From Malania oleifera (lineage: Eukaryota; Streptophyta; Magnoliopsida; Santalales; Ximeniaceae): a DNA stretch of 64,000 nucleotides. Below are positions 23,990 through 35,380 of the stretch, in pieces (the first letter of the stretch is position 1; every line of letters begins with the position of its first letter). The stretch covers positions 96,312,953 through 96,376,952 of the forward strand of contig NC_080423.1 of NCBI RefSeq assembly GCF_029873635.1, read 5' to 3'. The notes beneath the pieces were generated by a model, which saw only the letters and a program-made list of their open reading frames with translations, was not told where the DNA came from and made no database searches. The position numbers and the translations under genes are program-made.

Positions 23990-25638
23990 CAGATATGATA
24001 ATTTTTTAAGAGGTAAAGGAATACTATCACTAAATAGAAGAGCTACTAGCAGGTTAAATAGATAACGTGTTTGAAAAAGCATATCAAACGAAGTTATAGA
24101 GCGGTAGGCTAAAATTCTTAATTGCAATATGGATTCGTTCCCTTCAACGTATCTGGGTCTTCCTTTGGGAGTTAAATCAAACTCTTGACACACGTGGGAC
24201 CCAATGGTGGAAAAAATAGAGTGCAAGCTAGCTACTTGGAAGTCTAAATTTCTTTCTATGGGAGGTAGATTGAATTAATGCGGTCCTTTTTAATCAACCC
24301 ATATATTTTATGTCAATGTTTTCCATACCTAAGCAGATGGCACATGCTTTATAGAGGATGCAAAGAAATTTTCTTTGGAGAGGAACAGAGGAAAAATTTA
24401 AATATCTATTGGTAAAATGGAATTTAGTCACTTGCTCCAAATCCTATGGCAAATTGGGTATTAAACACCTAGATAAGATGAATAAAACTCTTTTAGGGAA
24501 ATGGATATGGTGGTTCAACAGGGAAGACAGGTTTTTAGAAATCCATAATTTGCATTAAGTACAGGTACAGTGTGTCTAACTAGTACCCGTTGTTAAACTC
24601 GGTAGGAGTTGGGTGGAGCTCATGGAAAAGTATCATCAACCTTAGGCCAACCGTTTTGGATAATTTGAGAATCAATATAGGGGATGGAAAAAAATAAAAT
24701 TTTTGTTGGAAAAATGGGCAGAAAAATCCACCCTTTAGGAACTATACCCAAATCTTTTTATGGCGGCTAGACAAAAGAATGTTGCGGTGGCTGACTTGCT
24801 TAGCTTCCACAACTACAGGCCTTTTTGGGACATCTCATTTAACAAATATGTTAGAGGTAAGGAGGCCAACAAAGTCATTGAGTTGTTCAATCTGGTTTAC
24901 AATGTCGTGATTGTAGGGAGAGGACTAATTCATGTTTTGGGGAGCTCTCCACAACCTAGACTTTCATGGTAAAAATTCTTTACAACTATCTTGCTCATAA
25001 GGAAGCTCAGATTAATTCAAGCCTTCGCTATAATCAGCTGTGGAACTCAATCATCCCCTCAAAAGTGAGTATATTTTGTTGGCTTGCAACTAATAACAAG
25101 ATTCTCACCACTGATAATCTTCAAAAAAGAGGCTGGACGTTAGCATCTATGTGCGTTTTATGCAAAAAGGAATATGAATGGGTCGATCATCTCTTTCTAC
25201 ATTGTCATTTCAGCAAGCATATTTGGGCTACGGTTTGTCAAAGGATGCTTAATCACATAATCATGCTGAATACCTTCAAAGTTTAGCTTGGAAAGTCTCA
25301 AATCGTAAAGGATGTCTTCAAAGATTGAAAGCAGTAATTCCAACAACATATCAATTATATGTTGGGAAATCTAGAAAGGATAAAATGAGAGAATTTTCAT
25401 GGAGAATTATGCTACAATTTCAATTGTATTTTATTGTTGTTTATCAAATCTATTTCATTGGTTTAGGTCCACTACCCTTTTGTCATCCTTAGATTGGGAA
25501 AAATTCTCTTATATTTTTTCTGATTTAGGAGGGTGATTCTAACCTCGCCTTCATCTACTGTCTTATTTAAAGAATCCAAGCATCTTGCTTGAATTCTTCA
25601 CTTTTTAATGATATTATCTCTAAAAAAAAAAAAAAAAA
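23990..25638 (+). mobile_element. LINE, second family, 5'-truncated
   Basis: RT thumb (FPSTYLGLPLGVKSNS, VEKIECKLATWKSKFLSMGG), the conserved RNFLWRG and GKLGIKHLDKMNKTLLGKW blocks, and a zinc-binding RT-associated domain LWNSIIPSKVSIFCWLA ... CVLCKKEYEWVDHLFLHC (25040-25210). It ends in an A tract at 25622-25637. Several frame breaks are present. The left edge is uncertain, between about 23890 and 24010. GAGAAGAAAATG (near 23877) and GAGAAGAGAAAATG (near 25647) may be remnants of a target duplication. Catalytic RT residues are not included. Confidence 0.75.
24966..25286 (+). pseudogene. LINE zf-RVT-like domain
   Basis: An open stretch of 106 codons holding the Cys/His pattern CVLCKKEYEWVDHLFLHC, the reverse-transcriptase zinc-binding domain found at the C-terminus of plant non-LTR ORF2 proteins. 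It is part of the truncated LINE and not an independent gene. Confidence 0.75.
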
Positions 25639-25639
25639 T

Positions 25640-27201
25640 CGTCCTAGAGAAGAGAAAATGGTGAAAAATCCCTACCAATCTATTGAATGGAACTCCTTCT
25701 AAAGGCAACTCTAGTGAAATAGGTTACTTAATACTCAATTGTGAAAATTGCAGAAGCAAGAGATGATTTGTTGTGAAAGACTCCTTGATAATGTTACTCC
25801 AGATTTCCCAAAACACCGATGTTGTAATGGATCACTTCAAGATTCTAATACTACATTTAAGAATAAAGTTATATCAAGATGTATTAGCAAGATTGTGAGT
25901 GAAAATGTCATAATGTAATGAAGGTTACATATTCTAGGTAATCAATCTACTGCAAACACTGTAAAGCAAACATTTTTCTTTCATCATCCATGGTGGATTC
26001 ATTTAATATTCTTGTAACTTAGCAAGTAGAGGGATATAACTATAGATCTTGACATATTTAATATTTAATGGACGTCCCATATAATGTGCATTACTTTGAA
26101 AGTTTTTTTTTTGGATTAATTTATGTAAAAATTCCTTCGTCATAAGTTCCCGTTATATATATCAATTTAACCAGGACACTAGTTTTTTTAAAATTGTAAT
26201 TTAGTCACAACACTTGTATCATTTACATTAAAAAATTTAGATACATATATTTTTATTTACATGAAAGGGATATGTATAATGATTGAAATTAATGCTAGTA
26301 AATCTAAAGTTCTCTCATAGATTATTTGGTCGTTGGGCAGGCATGCAAGCGGTAGGTCATGTCTTGGTGTATGCTATCAATGTAAAATTAAATAATAATC
26401 TAAGTATTCATGAACATGAATTGGCCACATCAATCTATCGACCTCTTAATTAATTTCTTCATAAAAGATTTTCAAGCCTTTTGTCTCGTTGTCCATAATG
26501 TGGATGTAATCATTGAATAAGGAAAGAAAAATCACAAGCAATGTAGGACCGGACATACGGAAAAGAAAAGAAAAAAAAAAAAAAAAAAAAAGCTCCTTGC
26601 CTTTAGCAATTATTGGTATCAAAATCATATAGAGACCACATTGGCATGAACTTTCAATGAAACATCATCCATGCATTTGAGTTTTCACGTCCAGGACAGC
26701 AATGAATTCACTTCAATAATAGAGCCAGTCATGAATGTGAAAAATTTTAGGCTGATTTTCATAACTATAGGACGCCTATATAAGTATTTTTTTTCCGTAT
26801 TTATTTTGAAAAAAAAAAAACTTCTGTGTGATTGAATACAATGGGACGTGATGATAGACAAATTTCTATTTGGTCAGATTAGAACATGCATGGCTGAATA
26901 TATAATGAAAATGCTGATGAAGTAATGCGCAGATAAGAAACAGGAGAAGAGAAGAAAGGAGCAATAGTTTTGAAAGAAAGAGGAAGCTCATAATTGGTAG
27001 GTTAGATTTGAAAGGAGAGGGCGTACGAGATAAAGATTCTTGGTCTGAAAAAGAGAAATTGCATGCACGTATTGCTTTTTAAGTAAATGCATGTGACGAA
27101 TGGACATATGATCTGTTTGGCCGACAGGGGAAGTGTAGTCGTGGTGTGTGTGTGTGTATATAATTCAAGCCACATATATGGTATATGTTGTGTGCTAGGC
27201 C
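25640..27201. other. Intergenic, upstream part of the GH1 duplication
   Basis: No gene is supported. 26310-27070 is the counterpart of 16790-17750. The A-rich run at 26560-26591 belongs to it. A (GT)n run lies at 27143-27157, just before the Copia array. Confidence 0.55.
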
Positions 27202-27206
27202 TTGTG

Positions 27207-27569
27207 TGTTGTAGTTGGAGTCAAGAGACATAGCTGGAGCCTGAGCTGGAAATGCGTTTTTTGCAAGTTGTGCAAGCTGCCATTTATCTCCATTTATCTC
27301 CATGATTGTAATCACCCAACTTTGTAATTTATTGTATTAAATTGTAATTGATACCAAAGCCCTAAAAATAGAGCTGTGGAATTGAGAAATGCACAAGAGA
27401 GGCACAGAGAGTAGAGAGAAGAAAGAGAGGAGGAAGAGAGTGAGAGAGTTCTATATTTTTCCGGCGAATAGTGAATTTGTGGTGTGCTCCGTGGACGTAG
27501 GCCGATCTTGACCGAACCACGTTAAATTTCTAGTGTCATATTTTTCTGGTTGCTCACAAGGTCCTAACA
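27207..27569 (+). repeat. Copia array LTR 1
   Basis: Begins TGTTGTAGTTGGAG and ends GGTCCTAACA. It is followed by the primer-binding site TGGTATCAGA at 27572. Its TATA box has decayed to CTAAAAATAG where the other two LTRs have CTATAAATAG. Confidence 0.9.
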
Positions 27570-27590
27570 AGTGGTATCAGACCCCGATTT
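27570..27590 (+). other. Primer-binding site, internal region 1
   Basis: AGTGGTATCAGACC lies directly after LTR 1. TGGTATCAGAGC is the standard complement of initiator Met-tRNA in plant Copia elements; here the G of GAGC is lost. Internal region 2 keeps TGGTATCAGAGC at 31463. Confidence 0.8.
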
Positions 27591-28293
27591 TAGAGCAGGA
27601 AAGGCCAGATCGGAGTGTTCACCAAAATCAGAGCTCTATCCAGTACTTCGAAACTGAGTTTTGAGGTCACCATCACCTTCACCTCGTCGAGACGAAGCCA
27701 ACCGTGCAATCTGCAGCTCGAAAGGAGCTCATACGAAGCTACACGCACTCACACTCGCCTCGTCAGACCAAGACGCCTCGCCACGCGTCGATCGCGCACC
27801 GGTGACCTGTTGCTCACGCGCCCCACGCGTATTTCTCGCTCGAACCGCCTTAACCCGACTCCGACCCGAAGATTCGAATCGACGACTCACTCAAACAGAA
27901 TCACCACCAGACCCGATCCCTGACTCGGATCCGATCCACCGCCTTAGAACCATGCCACGTTAGCGGCACTGAGTTAGGTGCCACGTAAGCAAGTGGGCAC
28001 CGCACTACCACGTCAGCCGACAGGGCCCCATAGTGACACGTCAGCCGGTGGACAACACTTTCACGTCAACAGGTGGACCCCACTGCCACATCAACACCAC
28101 CACATCAGTCTGCCACATCATCTTGCCACGTCAACATCGTTAACTAGTTTGACCTTAACTTTGACCAAGCTTTTTAGAGTCGTTTTAGGTCCGTTTTTTG
28201 AACGACTTGAAGCATTTCTAAGGTTTTCGACCATTTTGGATCCAAATGTGCTATCAATTTTAGCTAATTCCATATCAAGATCAGTGAATCGAG

Positions 28294-31010
28294 ATGTCTA
28301 ACAAAAAGAGCTCAAAATTGAAATATTCAATGACAACAATTTCGGTTTCTAGAAGATGCGGATAGAAGATTACTTGTTTGGGAAGGAATTAAACTTACCA
28401 TTGAAGGGTAAGCTAGCATCTATGAATAAGTACGAGTGGGAGTTGCCTGATCGAAAAGCTCTTTGAGCCATCAAAATGACATTGTCAAAGTGTGTGACAT
28501 TCAATATCAATCATATATCATCCACCAAGTCTCTGATGGATGCGCTCTCTAATATGTACAAATAGCCTTCAGTCGCAAACATGGTACATCTTATGAAAAG
28601 ATTATTTACAATTAGCATGTCTATAGATGAAAGTTTTAGCAAGAATTTGAATAATTTCAATGAGTTGTCAGATCAACTCGCTTTAATCGGGATAAAATTT
28701 GATAATGAGATTCGTACCATACTGATTCACAGTTAGTTGATTGAAAGTTGGAATGGTGTTGTTATTGTCATCAGTAGCTCCGCAGGAAAATTGAAGCTTG
28801 TATACGATGAGGTCGTTAGCATGATTTTGACGGAGGAAATCAGAATGCAATTAAACCATGGCTCTACTTTGAGTTCAACCTTGAACATGGAGAGTCGAGG
28901 TAGAGGAAAAAGGAATAGATGATCAAACAACCACGGCAGATCTAGGCCCAGGCGGTCTAAATCTAGAAATCCCAGAGGTTTTCAGGACATAGGTTCCTAG
29001 AGCACAAAAATTATTGAGTGTTGGAACTATGAAAAAACTGGTCATTATAAGAACCAGTGTAGAATTCAAAAGAAAGAATACGAGACGAGGGCAAAGGAAG
29101 AAGCAAATGTTGTTTTAGAAAATGATGATTTGTTGATCTGCTCTTTGGAGGGCAAAAAGGAGTCTTGGGTGTTAAACTCTGGAGCTTCATTCCATGCCAC
29201 TTGCAGCAGAGATTGCCTAGAGGAGTATACATCAGGTAATTTCGATAAAGTATATCTAGGCAATGATCAACCTTACAACATTGCCGATAAGGGGATAGTG
29301 AAGATCAAAATGAATGGGTCAGTATGGAAACTGAGAGATGTTAGGTATATTCCATACCAGAGGAAGAATTTGATCTCAGTTGGTCAATTGGCAGATGAAG
29401 GATATAACACATCTTTCATTGGTGATGAATGGAAGATTTCGAAGGGTGTATTGACAATTGCTCGAGGAAAGAAAAGTGGCACTCTTTATGTAACTCCTGA
29501 TGCATGTATGTCTATTACAATTGCTACAGGAAATGATGATAGCAACTTATGGCATCAATGACTCGGACACTTGAGTGAGAAGGGACTCAGGGTAATGCAC
29601 TCAAAGGGTAAGTTGAGTGATTTACAGTTGGTGAAGATTGACACATGTGACAATTGCATATTTGGGAAACTAAAGAGAGTCAGTTTCGATACAAACATCA
29701 GTACCCCGAAGAAAGAGAGACTTAAGCTAGTCCATTCAGATGTATGGGGACCAACAACTGTTTCGTCTACAAGTGGAACACATTACTTCCTCACATTTAT
29801 CGATGATCATTCATGGATGGTATGGGTTTACTTCCTAAAGTATAAATCTGATGTCTTTTATGCTTTTCAAATTTGGAAAGCGATGGTAGAAAATGAAACT
29901 AGTTTGAAAATCAAGAAGCTGAGAATAAATAATGGTGGTGAGTATGTTGATACCGAGTTTAAGAAATTCTGCTACGAGCATGGTATTAGAATGGAAAGAA
30001 CTACCAGGTAAGCCTCAACACAACGGCAGTCGAGCGGATGAACATAATGGTGACAGAAAAAGGCAGAAGCATGTGTACGAAGTCAGGCTTGCTAAAGATG
30101 TTTTGGGCAGAAGCAGTTAACACAACAGCTTATTTGATTAACAGAAGTCTATCAATACCATTGGACTATAGTCTACCAAAAGAAGTTTGGAGTAACAAAG
30201 AGGTAAGACTTTCACATTTGAAAGTTTTTGGTAATGTTATATATGTACATATCAATGATCATATTAGGAATAAAAATCCTGGAAAAGCACCTTCATCGGT
30301 TATGGTGAAGATGAATATGGATACCGAATTGGGATGATGAAAACAAAAAGGTGATCAGAAGCAAAGATGTGATTTTTGATGAAAGGGTGATGTACAAAGA
30401 TAGACACACAACATAATTTACAGAATCTGAAACGACCTTTGTAGATGTGGATGATGTTTTAGAATGTGTAAGAACATGTCAGCAAAACACCGAGAATCTT
30501 CAGTAGAATACCAAGATTCCTCAGGCAGAGGAACATGTGGAGCAGATTGTTGCACCACCACCTCTTACTCCAGTACCAAAGCTTAGGTGATCTTCTCAGC
30601 AGCACGTACCAAACAGGAGGTATGTGAACCATTTTCTTCTTACAGATGGAGGAGAACCTGAATGCTATGTTGAAGCATGTCAGGTAGGAGATGCGAGCAA
30701 GTGGGAGCTTACGTTGAAGGATGAGATGAAGTTCCTCACCTCCAACAGAACATGGGAACTAACTGAGTTGTCCAAAGGTAAGAAGGCCCTTTACAACAAG
30801 TGGGTGTACATAATCAAAGAGAAGCATGACAGCACCAAAAGATACAAGCTTTGGTTGGTAGTCAAAGGCTTAGAACAGAAGGAAGGGATTGACTACACCG
30901 GCATTTTGCACTTGTTATGAAACTGACAGCCATCAGATTAGTCTGCAAGAATCGAGCAGACAGGAAGGTGGTGACTATAGAGAAGTTGAAATTGTGTTCA
31001 ACTTTAGTTG
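28294..31010 (+). pseudogene. Copia Gag-Pol relic, internal region 1
   Basis: Order: UBN2-type Gag from ATG 28294, interrupted by TAG at 28350-28352 (Trp expected before KM); zinc knuckle at about 29018-29062 reading CWNYEKTGHYKNQC, with Tyr for the second Cys; protease WVLNSGASFHAT at 29166-29200, with Asn for the catalytic Asp (AAC at 29175); GAG-pre-integrase LWHQ-stop-LGHLSEKG; integrase HSDVWGP, FIDDHSW and LRINNGGEY, where the usual RTDNGGEY Asp is also changed; frame break near 30010; start of RVT_2 reverse transcriptase to KEGIDYTG at 30900. It then jumps to the C-terminal RNase H end (LKLCS), so most of RT and RNase H is deleted. Confidence 0.85.
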
Positions 31011-31095
31011 GTTTTCATGCCTGAAGACATATTTTGAGCACATAATTTATTCATGATACTAGTTGAGGAGGTGTCTCTATCTCCAAGTGGGAGAT

Positions 31096-31460
31096 TGTTG
31101 TAGCTGGAGCCAGGAGACATAGCTGGAGCCAGAGCTGGAAATGCATTTTTTGCAAGCTGTGCAAGCTACCATTTATCTCCAATTATCTCCATGATTGTAA
31201 CCTTCCAAAATTTTAATTTATTGTATTAAATTGTAATTGATTCCAAAGCGCTATAAATAGAGGAGTTCTGGAATTGAGAAATGTACAAGAGAGGCACAGA
31301 GAGCAGAGAGAAGAAAAAGAGGAGGAAAAGAGTGAGAGAGTTGTATTTGTTCCGGCAAATAGTGAATTTATGGTGTGGTCTGTGGATGTAGGTCGATCTT
31401 GAACAAACCACGTTAAATTTCTGGTGTCATATTTTTCTTATTCCTCACAAGGTCCTAACA
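31096..31460 (+). repeat. Copia array LTR 2, shared by both internal regions
   Basis: It serves as 3' LTR of the left unit (polypurine stretch AAGTGGGAGA at 31086) and as 5' LTR of the right unit (TGGTATCAGAGC at 31463). TATA box CTATAAATAG near 31251. No target duplication flanks it. Confidence 0.9.
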
Positions 31461-34149
31461 AGTGGTATCAGAGCCTGGTTGGAGCAGGATATGCCAGATC
31501 AGAGTGTTCACCGAAATCAGAGCTCTATCTAGTGGCTTGAAACTGAGTTTTGAGGCCACATCACCTCCACCTCGTCAAGACGAAGCCATCCATGCTATCC
31601 ACGGGTTGAAAGGAGCTCAGACGAAGCTACACAAGCTCTCACGCGCCTCACCGGAGCAAGATGACTCGCCATGCATCGATCACGTGCCAGTGACTTGCTG
31701 CTCACGCTCCCCACGCGTCTTCCTCACCTGGACCGCCTTAACTCGACCTGGAAACATGACTCTGACCCAGCGATCTGAACCAATGACTCACTCAGACCAA
31801 ATCACCACCAGACTTGGTCCCCGACCCGGATCCAATCTGCCACCTCAGGACTGTGCCACGTCAACAGCGCTGAGTCAATCGCCACGTTAACGCACCATGT
31901 CAGCAAGTGGGCCCTGCACTGTAGTTGGTGGGCCCCCACAGTGATACGTCAACAGATGGACCCCACTTCCATGTTAGCCTGCCACGCCAGCACTGCCACG
32001 TCATCTTGCCACATCAGCATAGTTGATCAGTTTGACCTTAACTTTGACCGAGCTTTTCAGAGTCATTTTAGGTCCGTTTTTCAAACGACTTAAACCTTTT
32101 CTAAGGTTTTCAACCATTTTGGATCCAATCATGCTCTCCATTTGAGCTAATTCCATCTTTAGATTAGAAAATCGAGATGTCAAACGAAAATAGCTCAAAA
32201 AACGAAATGTTCAATGAAAACAATTTCGATTTTTAGAAAATGCAGATAGAAGATTATTTGTTTGGAAAAGAATTGCACTTACCATTGAAGGGTAAGGCAA
32301 CATCTATGAATGGGGACGAGTGGAAGTTGCTTGATCAAAAAGCTTTTCGAGCCATTAGAATGACGTTGTTGAAGTCTGTGGCATTCAATATCAAGCATAT
32401 ATCATCCACCAAGTCTCTGATGGATATGCTCTCTAATATGTACTATCGTGAAGTCCCGGGAGTGCGTGTGCCCTGGGCGGCGAAATAAAAATCAATTTTA
32501 ATTTTCAATTAAAAATATGAATGTCGGAGTCGCCACTAACCTTTTAGTGTGGTTAGAACACATGATTACTACCCCGTTAGGGATAGAATGGGTCTATGTT
32601 ACCAGAGTTGGGGTCGGGAGTTCGGTTACGCGAGGGGAAGGTACGAGCACCCCCTACGCGCCCGTTCTTACGAACGGTACCTAACTAATTTGGAATTATC
32701 CCTAAGTTAATCTAATAAGTCTTTAAATTACTCCTTTTTATGAATTTATAAATACATATGATAAATAAATAAATAAATAAATATAATATATACATATATA
32801 TTCCCTTAGAGCTTAAGGTACGTGAAGCCCAAAGGCTCATACCCCGCATTAAAATCATAGGGATGAAAAATCATAAAGTTAAGAAAATAAATAATAAAAA
32901 TAAAAAAATATTAAATTAATACAAATATATAATAGTAAAAATAACACAATATATGATATAAACAAAAATAATAATTACGATAAAAATAAGGATAAATATT
33001 AATACTCTAATAAGTATTGCTAAAATACTAAAAAAAAATATTAATAATAGAATACATGACTCTATATATATGCTGAAAAATACTATAGTAAGTAATGAAA
33101 TATTAATATACTAAATATACGTAATACTAAACATTTAAAAATGAATACTAATACTAGATATATTAATATACTAAAAATAGTTAATACTAAATATAGTAAG
33201 ATTCTAATAATGATTAATACTAAACATATTAATATGCTAAAAATAGTTAATACTTAAAAAGACTAAGATACTAATAATTAATACTAATTATATTAATATA
33301 CTAAAAAAATAATTGATGCTAAACATGTGATTAAAATACTAATTTACTAAATATATAATATCCATTAAACCCTAAGTCACTAAATATATAATATTAAAAA
33401 AAATTAAAAAATGCTAAATATGTAATATTTACCAATATGCTAATATGTGATATACATATAACTAAAATTATTAATTTACATATAATATCAATAAAACACC
33501 AAGCTTAGGATCCTAATTTACTAAATATGTAATATTACCTTACTACTAAATATGTAAAAACCCTACCTTGATAAAACATCATTTAACATTTACAATGGAT
33601 ACAACAAAAATTTAAAATTAAATATTAAGACATATTTTAACCATAACAATTTTGCAATGACAACAATGATTATTAAATAATACATATAGCCAAAATACAA
33701 ACATGGATATCAACTTAACAAATATTAAAAATCCTATAACAGTAAAAGTTTAACAAGAAAATTCTACAAATATAATCATAAATACTACAAAAGATACAAA
33801 CACGAATATCAATTATTAAATATCGATGTTAAATAAATAAGTACAACAATAAAAAATTACCCTAAATACACTAACATTAAACAAACAAAAATGACAAAAA
33901 AATAACCCTAAATATGAAAATTCAACGGTTAAGATTGTCATAATAATAATAAAAACCCACAACATGAATATAACAACAAAAAACCCTAATCATGAATATT
34001 TAAATATACAACAACAAAAGATAATTTTTTTTTACTATCGATTATTAAATAAATACACAAATACAAAAAAAATCTAGAATTTAAAACAAACCAAAAAATT
34101 CTGCAGTAAAAATGACTAGTTAATATCACAGTAAAATAAAAAACCAATA

Positions 34150-34840
34150 CACATGGGTAGATGTGCCTGTATGTAATGAACTGTGTGTGAGGTGTGTGCG
34201 TTCCCTGTTCATGGCTACGTGTGTGTGTGTATGTGTGTTTGAAGGCAGGAAACTCACTGTGTGTTTCAGTGTGTGTGTGTGTGCATCGTGTTTGAGTGCA
34301 GGGACTTACAGAGGGGGTACAGCCGGGAGACGCCGACGGCGATGGGAGCGAGCGACGGTGACGGGAGTAAGTGACGGGGCTGCTGGGTGGTTGCTCCTGC
34401 GGCCGCTGCTGAGTCTTTTGTGTGCGGTGGTGCTCACGATAGCGCCTAAGAGGCTCGTATTGGCGGCGATGGTGAGGTCGGTGAACGTTGCAGAGAGCAG
34501 TGAGGCTCTACCGGAGCGTGGCTGTGCCGGTGGGGTTCTGGCCGTGGAGTGTTGCAGAGAGCCGTGAGGCTCTGCCAAAGCGTGGCTGTGCTAGTGGGTG
34601 CAGGGGGCTGGCAGTGGAGTGTTGCAGAGAGCCGTGAGGCTCTGCCGGAGCGGGGAAGATGGTAGCAGAGGGAGATGGTTGCGGCTGAGAGAAGGAGGAA
34701 GAGAGCCGTGAGTTGGCTGTGAGGTGCGTGCAGCACCCCCGGCTGTTTGCAGGTTAGGTAGTGTGCAGGTTTTTTTTTGAATGACTGTGCGCTGCGCCCC
34801 CGGCTCCCCTGAGGGAAGAAGAAGAAGGCCTTTTTATAAA
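34150..34840 (-). other. GC-rich leader with 60-75 bp tandem units in LTR copy 2
   Basis: Three units of GTTGCAGAGAGCNGTGAGGC (near 34486, 34550 and 34620), each followed by TCTRCCGGAGCG-like sequence. A TATAAAAA box on the minus strand (34831-34840) lies at its border. Reading frames exist on both strands (90-134 codons), but composition rather than selection explains them. Confidence 0.5.
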
Positions 34841-34966
34841 AAATTTTAAAAACCCTAGCTCCTCTCCTTTTCCTTTTTTGGTTTTTTTTATCTTTTATTA
34901 TATTTTTTCTTTTATATCTTTATGGAAATAATATATATGAGCATAATTACTAATATGGTAATAATG

Positions 34967-34974
<8 letters not shown>

Positions 34975-35039
<65 letters not shown>

Positions 35040-35380
35040 TAGTGTTAATAATAAATTACTTATAACAATATAGGAAAATAAATAATAGTAATAATAATAA
35101 ATTACTTATATCAATATAGGAAAATAAATAATGATAATAAATAATAGTAATAATAATAAATTACTTATATCAACATAGGAAAATAAATAATAATAATAAA
35201 ATAATAGTAATAATAATAAATTACTTATATCAATATAGGAAAATAATTAATAATAATAGTGAAAATAAAAAAATAATAATAATATAAATAATAACAATAA
35301 AAATTATAGTAATAATAATGAAATACTAGTGATAATAAAATAATAATAAAAATAAGGTAATAATAATAATAATAATACAA
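34975..35380. repeat. (TAA)n and a 55-60 bp tandem repeat in LTR copy 2
   Basis: A long (AAT)n run at 34975-35035 is followed by four units containing AATTACTTATATCAATATAGG (first 20 bases or fewer conserved in each), spaced about 50-60 bp apart, each ending in AAATAAATAAT. LTR copy 3 has a comparable trinucleotide block at 61616-62120. Confidence 0.85.

Noticed and set aside
27615-28301. Frames of about 100 codons after Copia LTR 1
   Set aside because: They lie in the untranslated leader between the primer-binding site and the Gag start; the same leader in unit 2 does not keep the frames.
32240-32488. 82-codon frame ending in GVRVPWAAK
   Set aside because: It is Copia Gag running into the inserted LTR; the last residues are LTR sequence.
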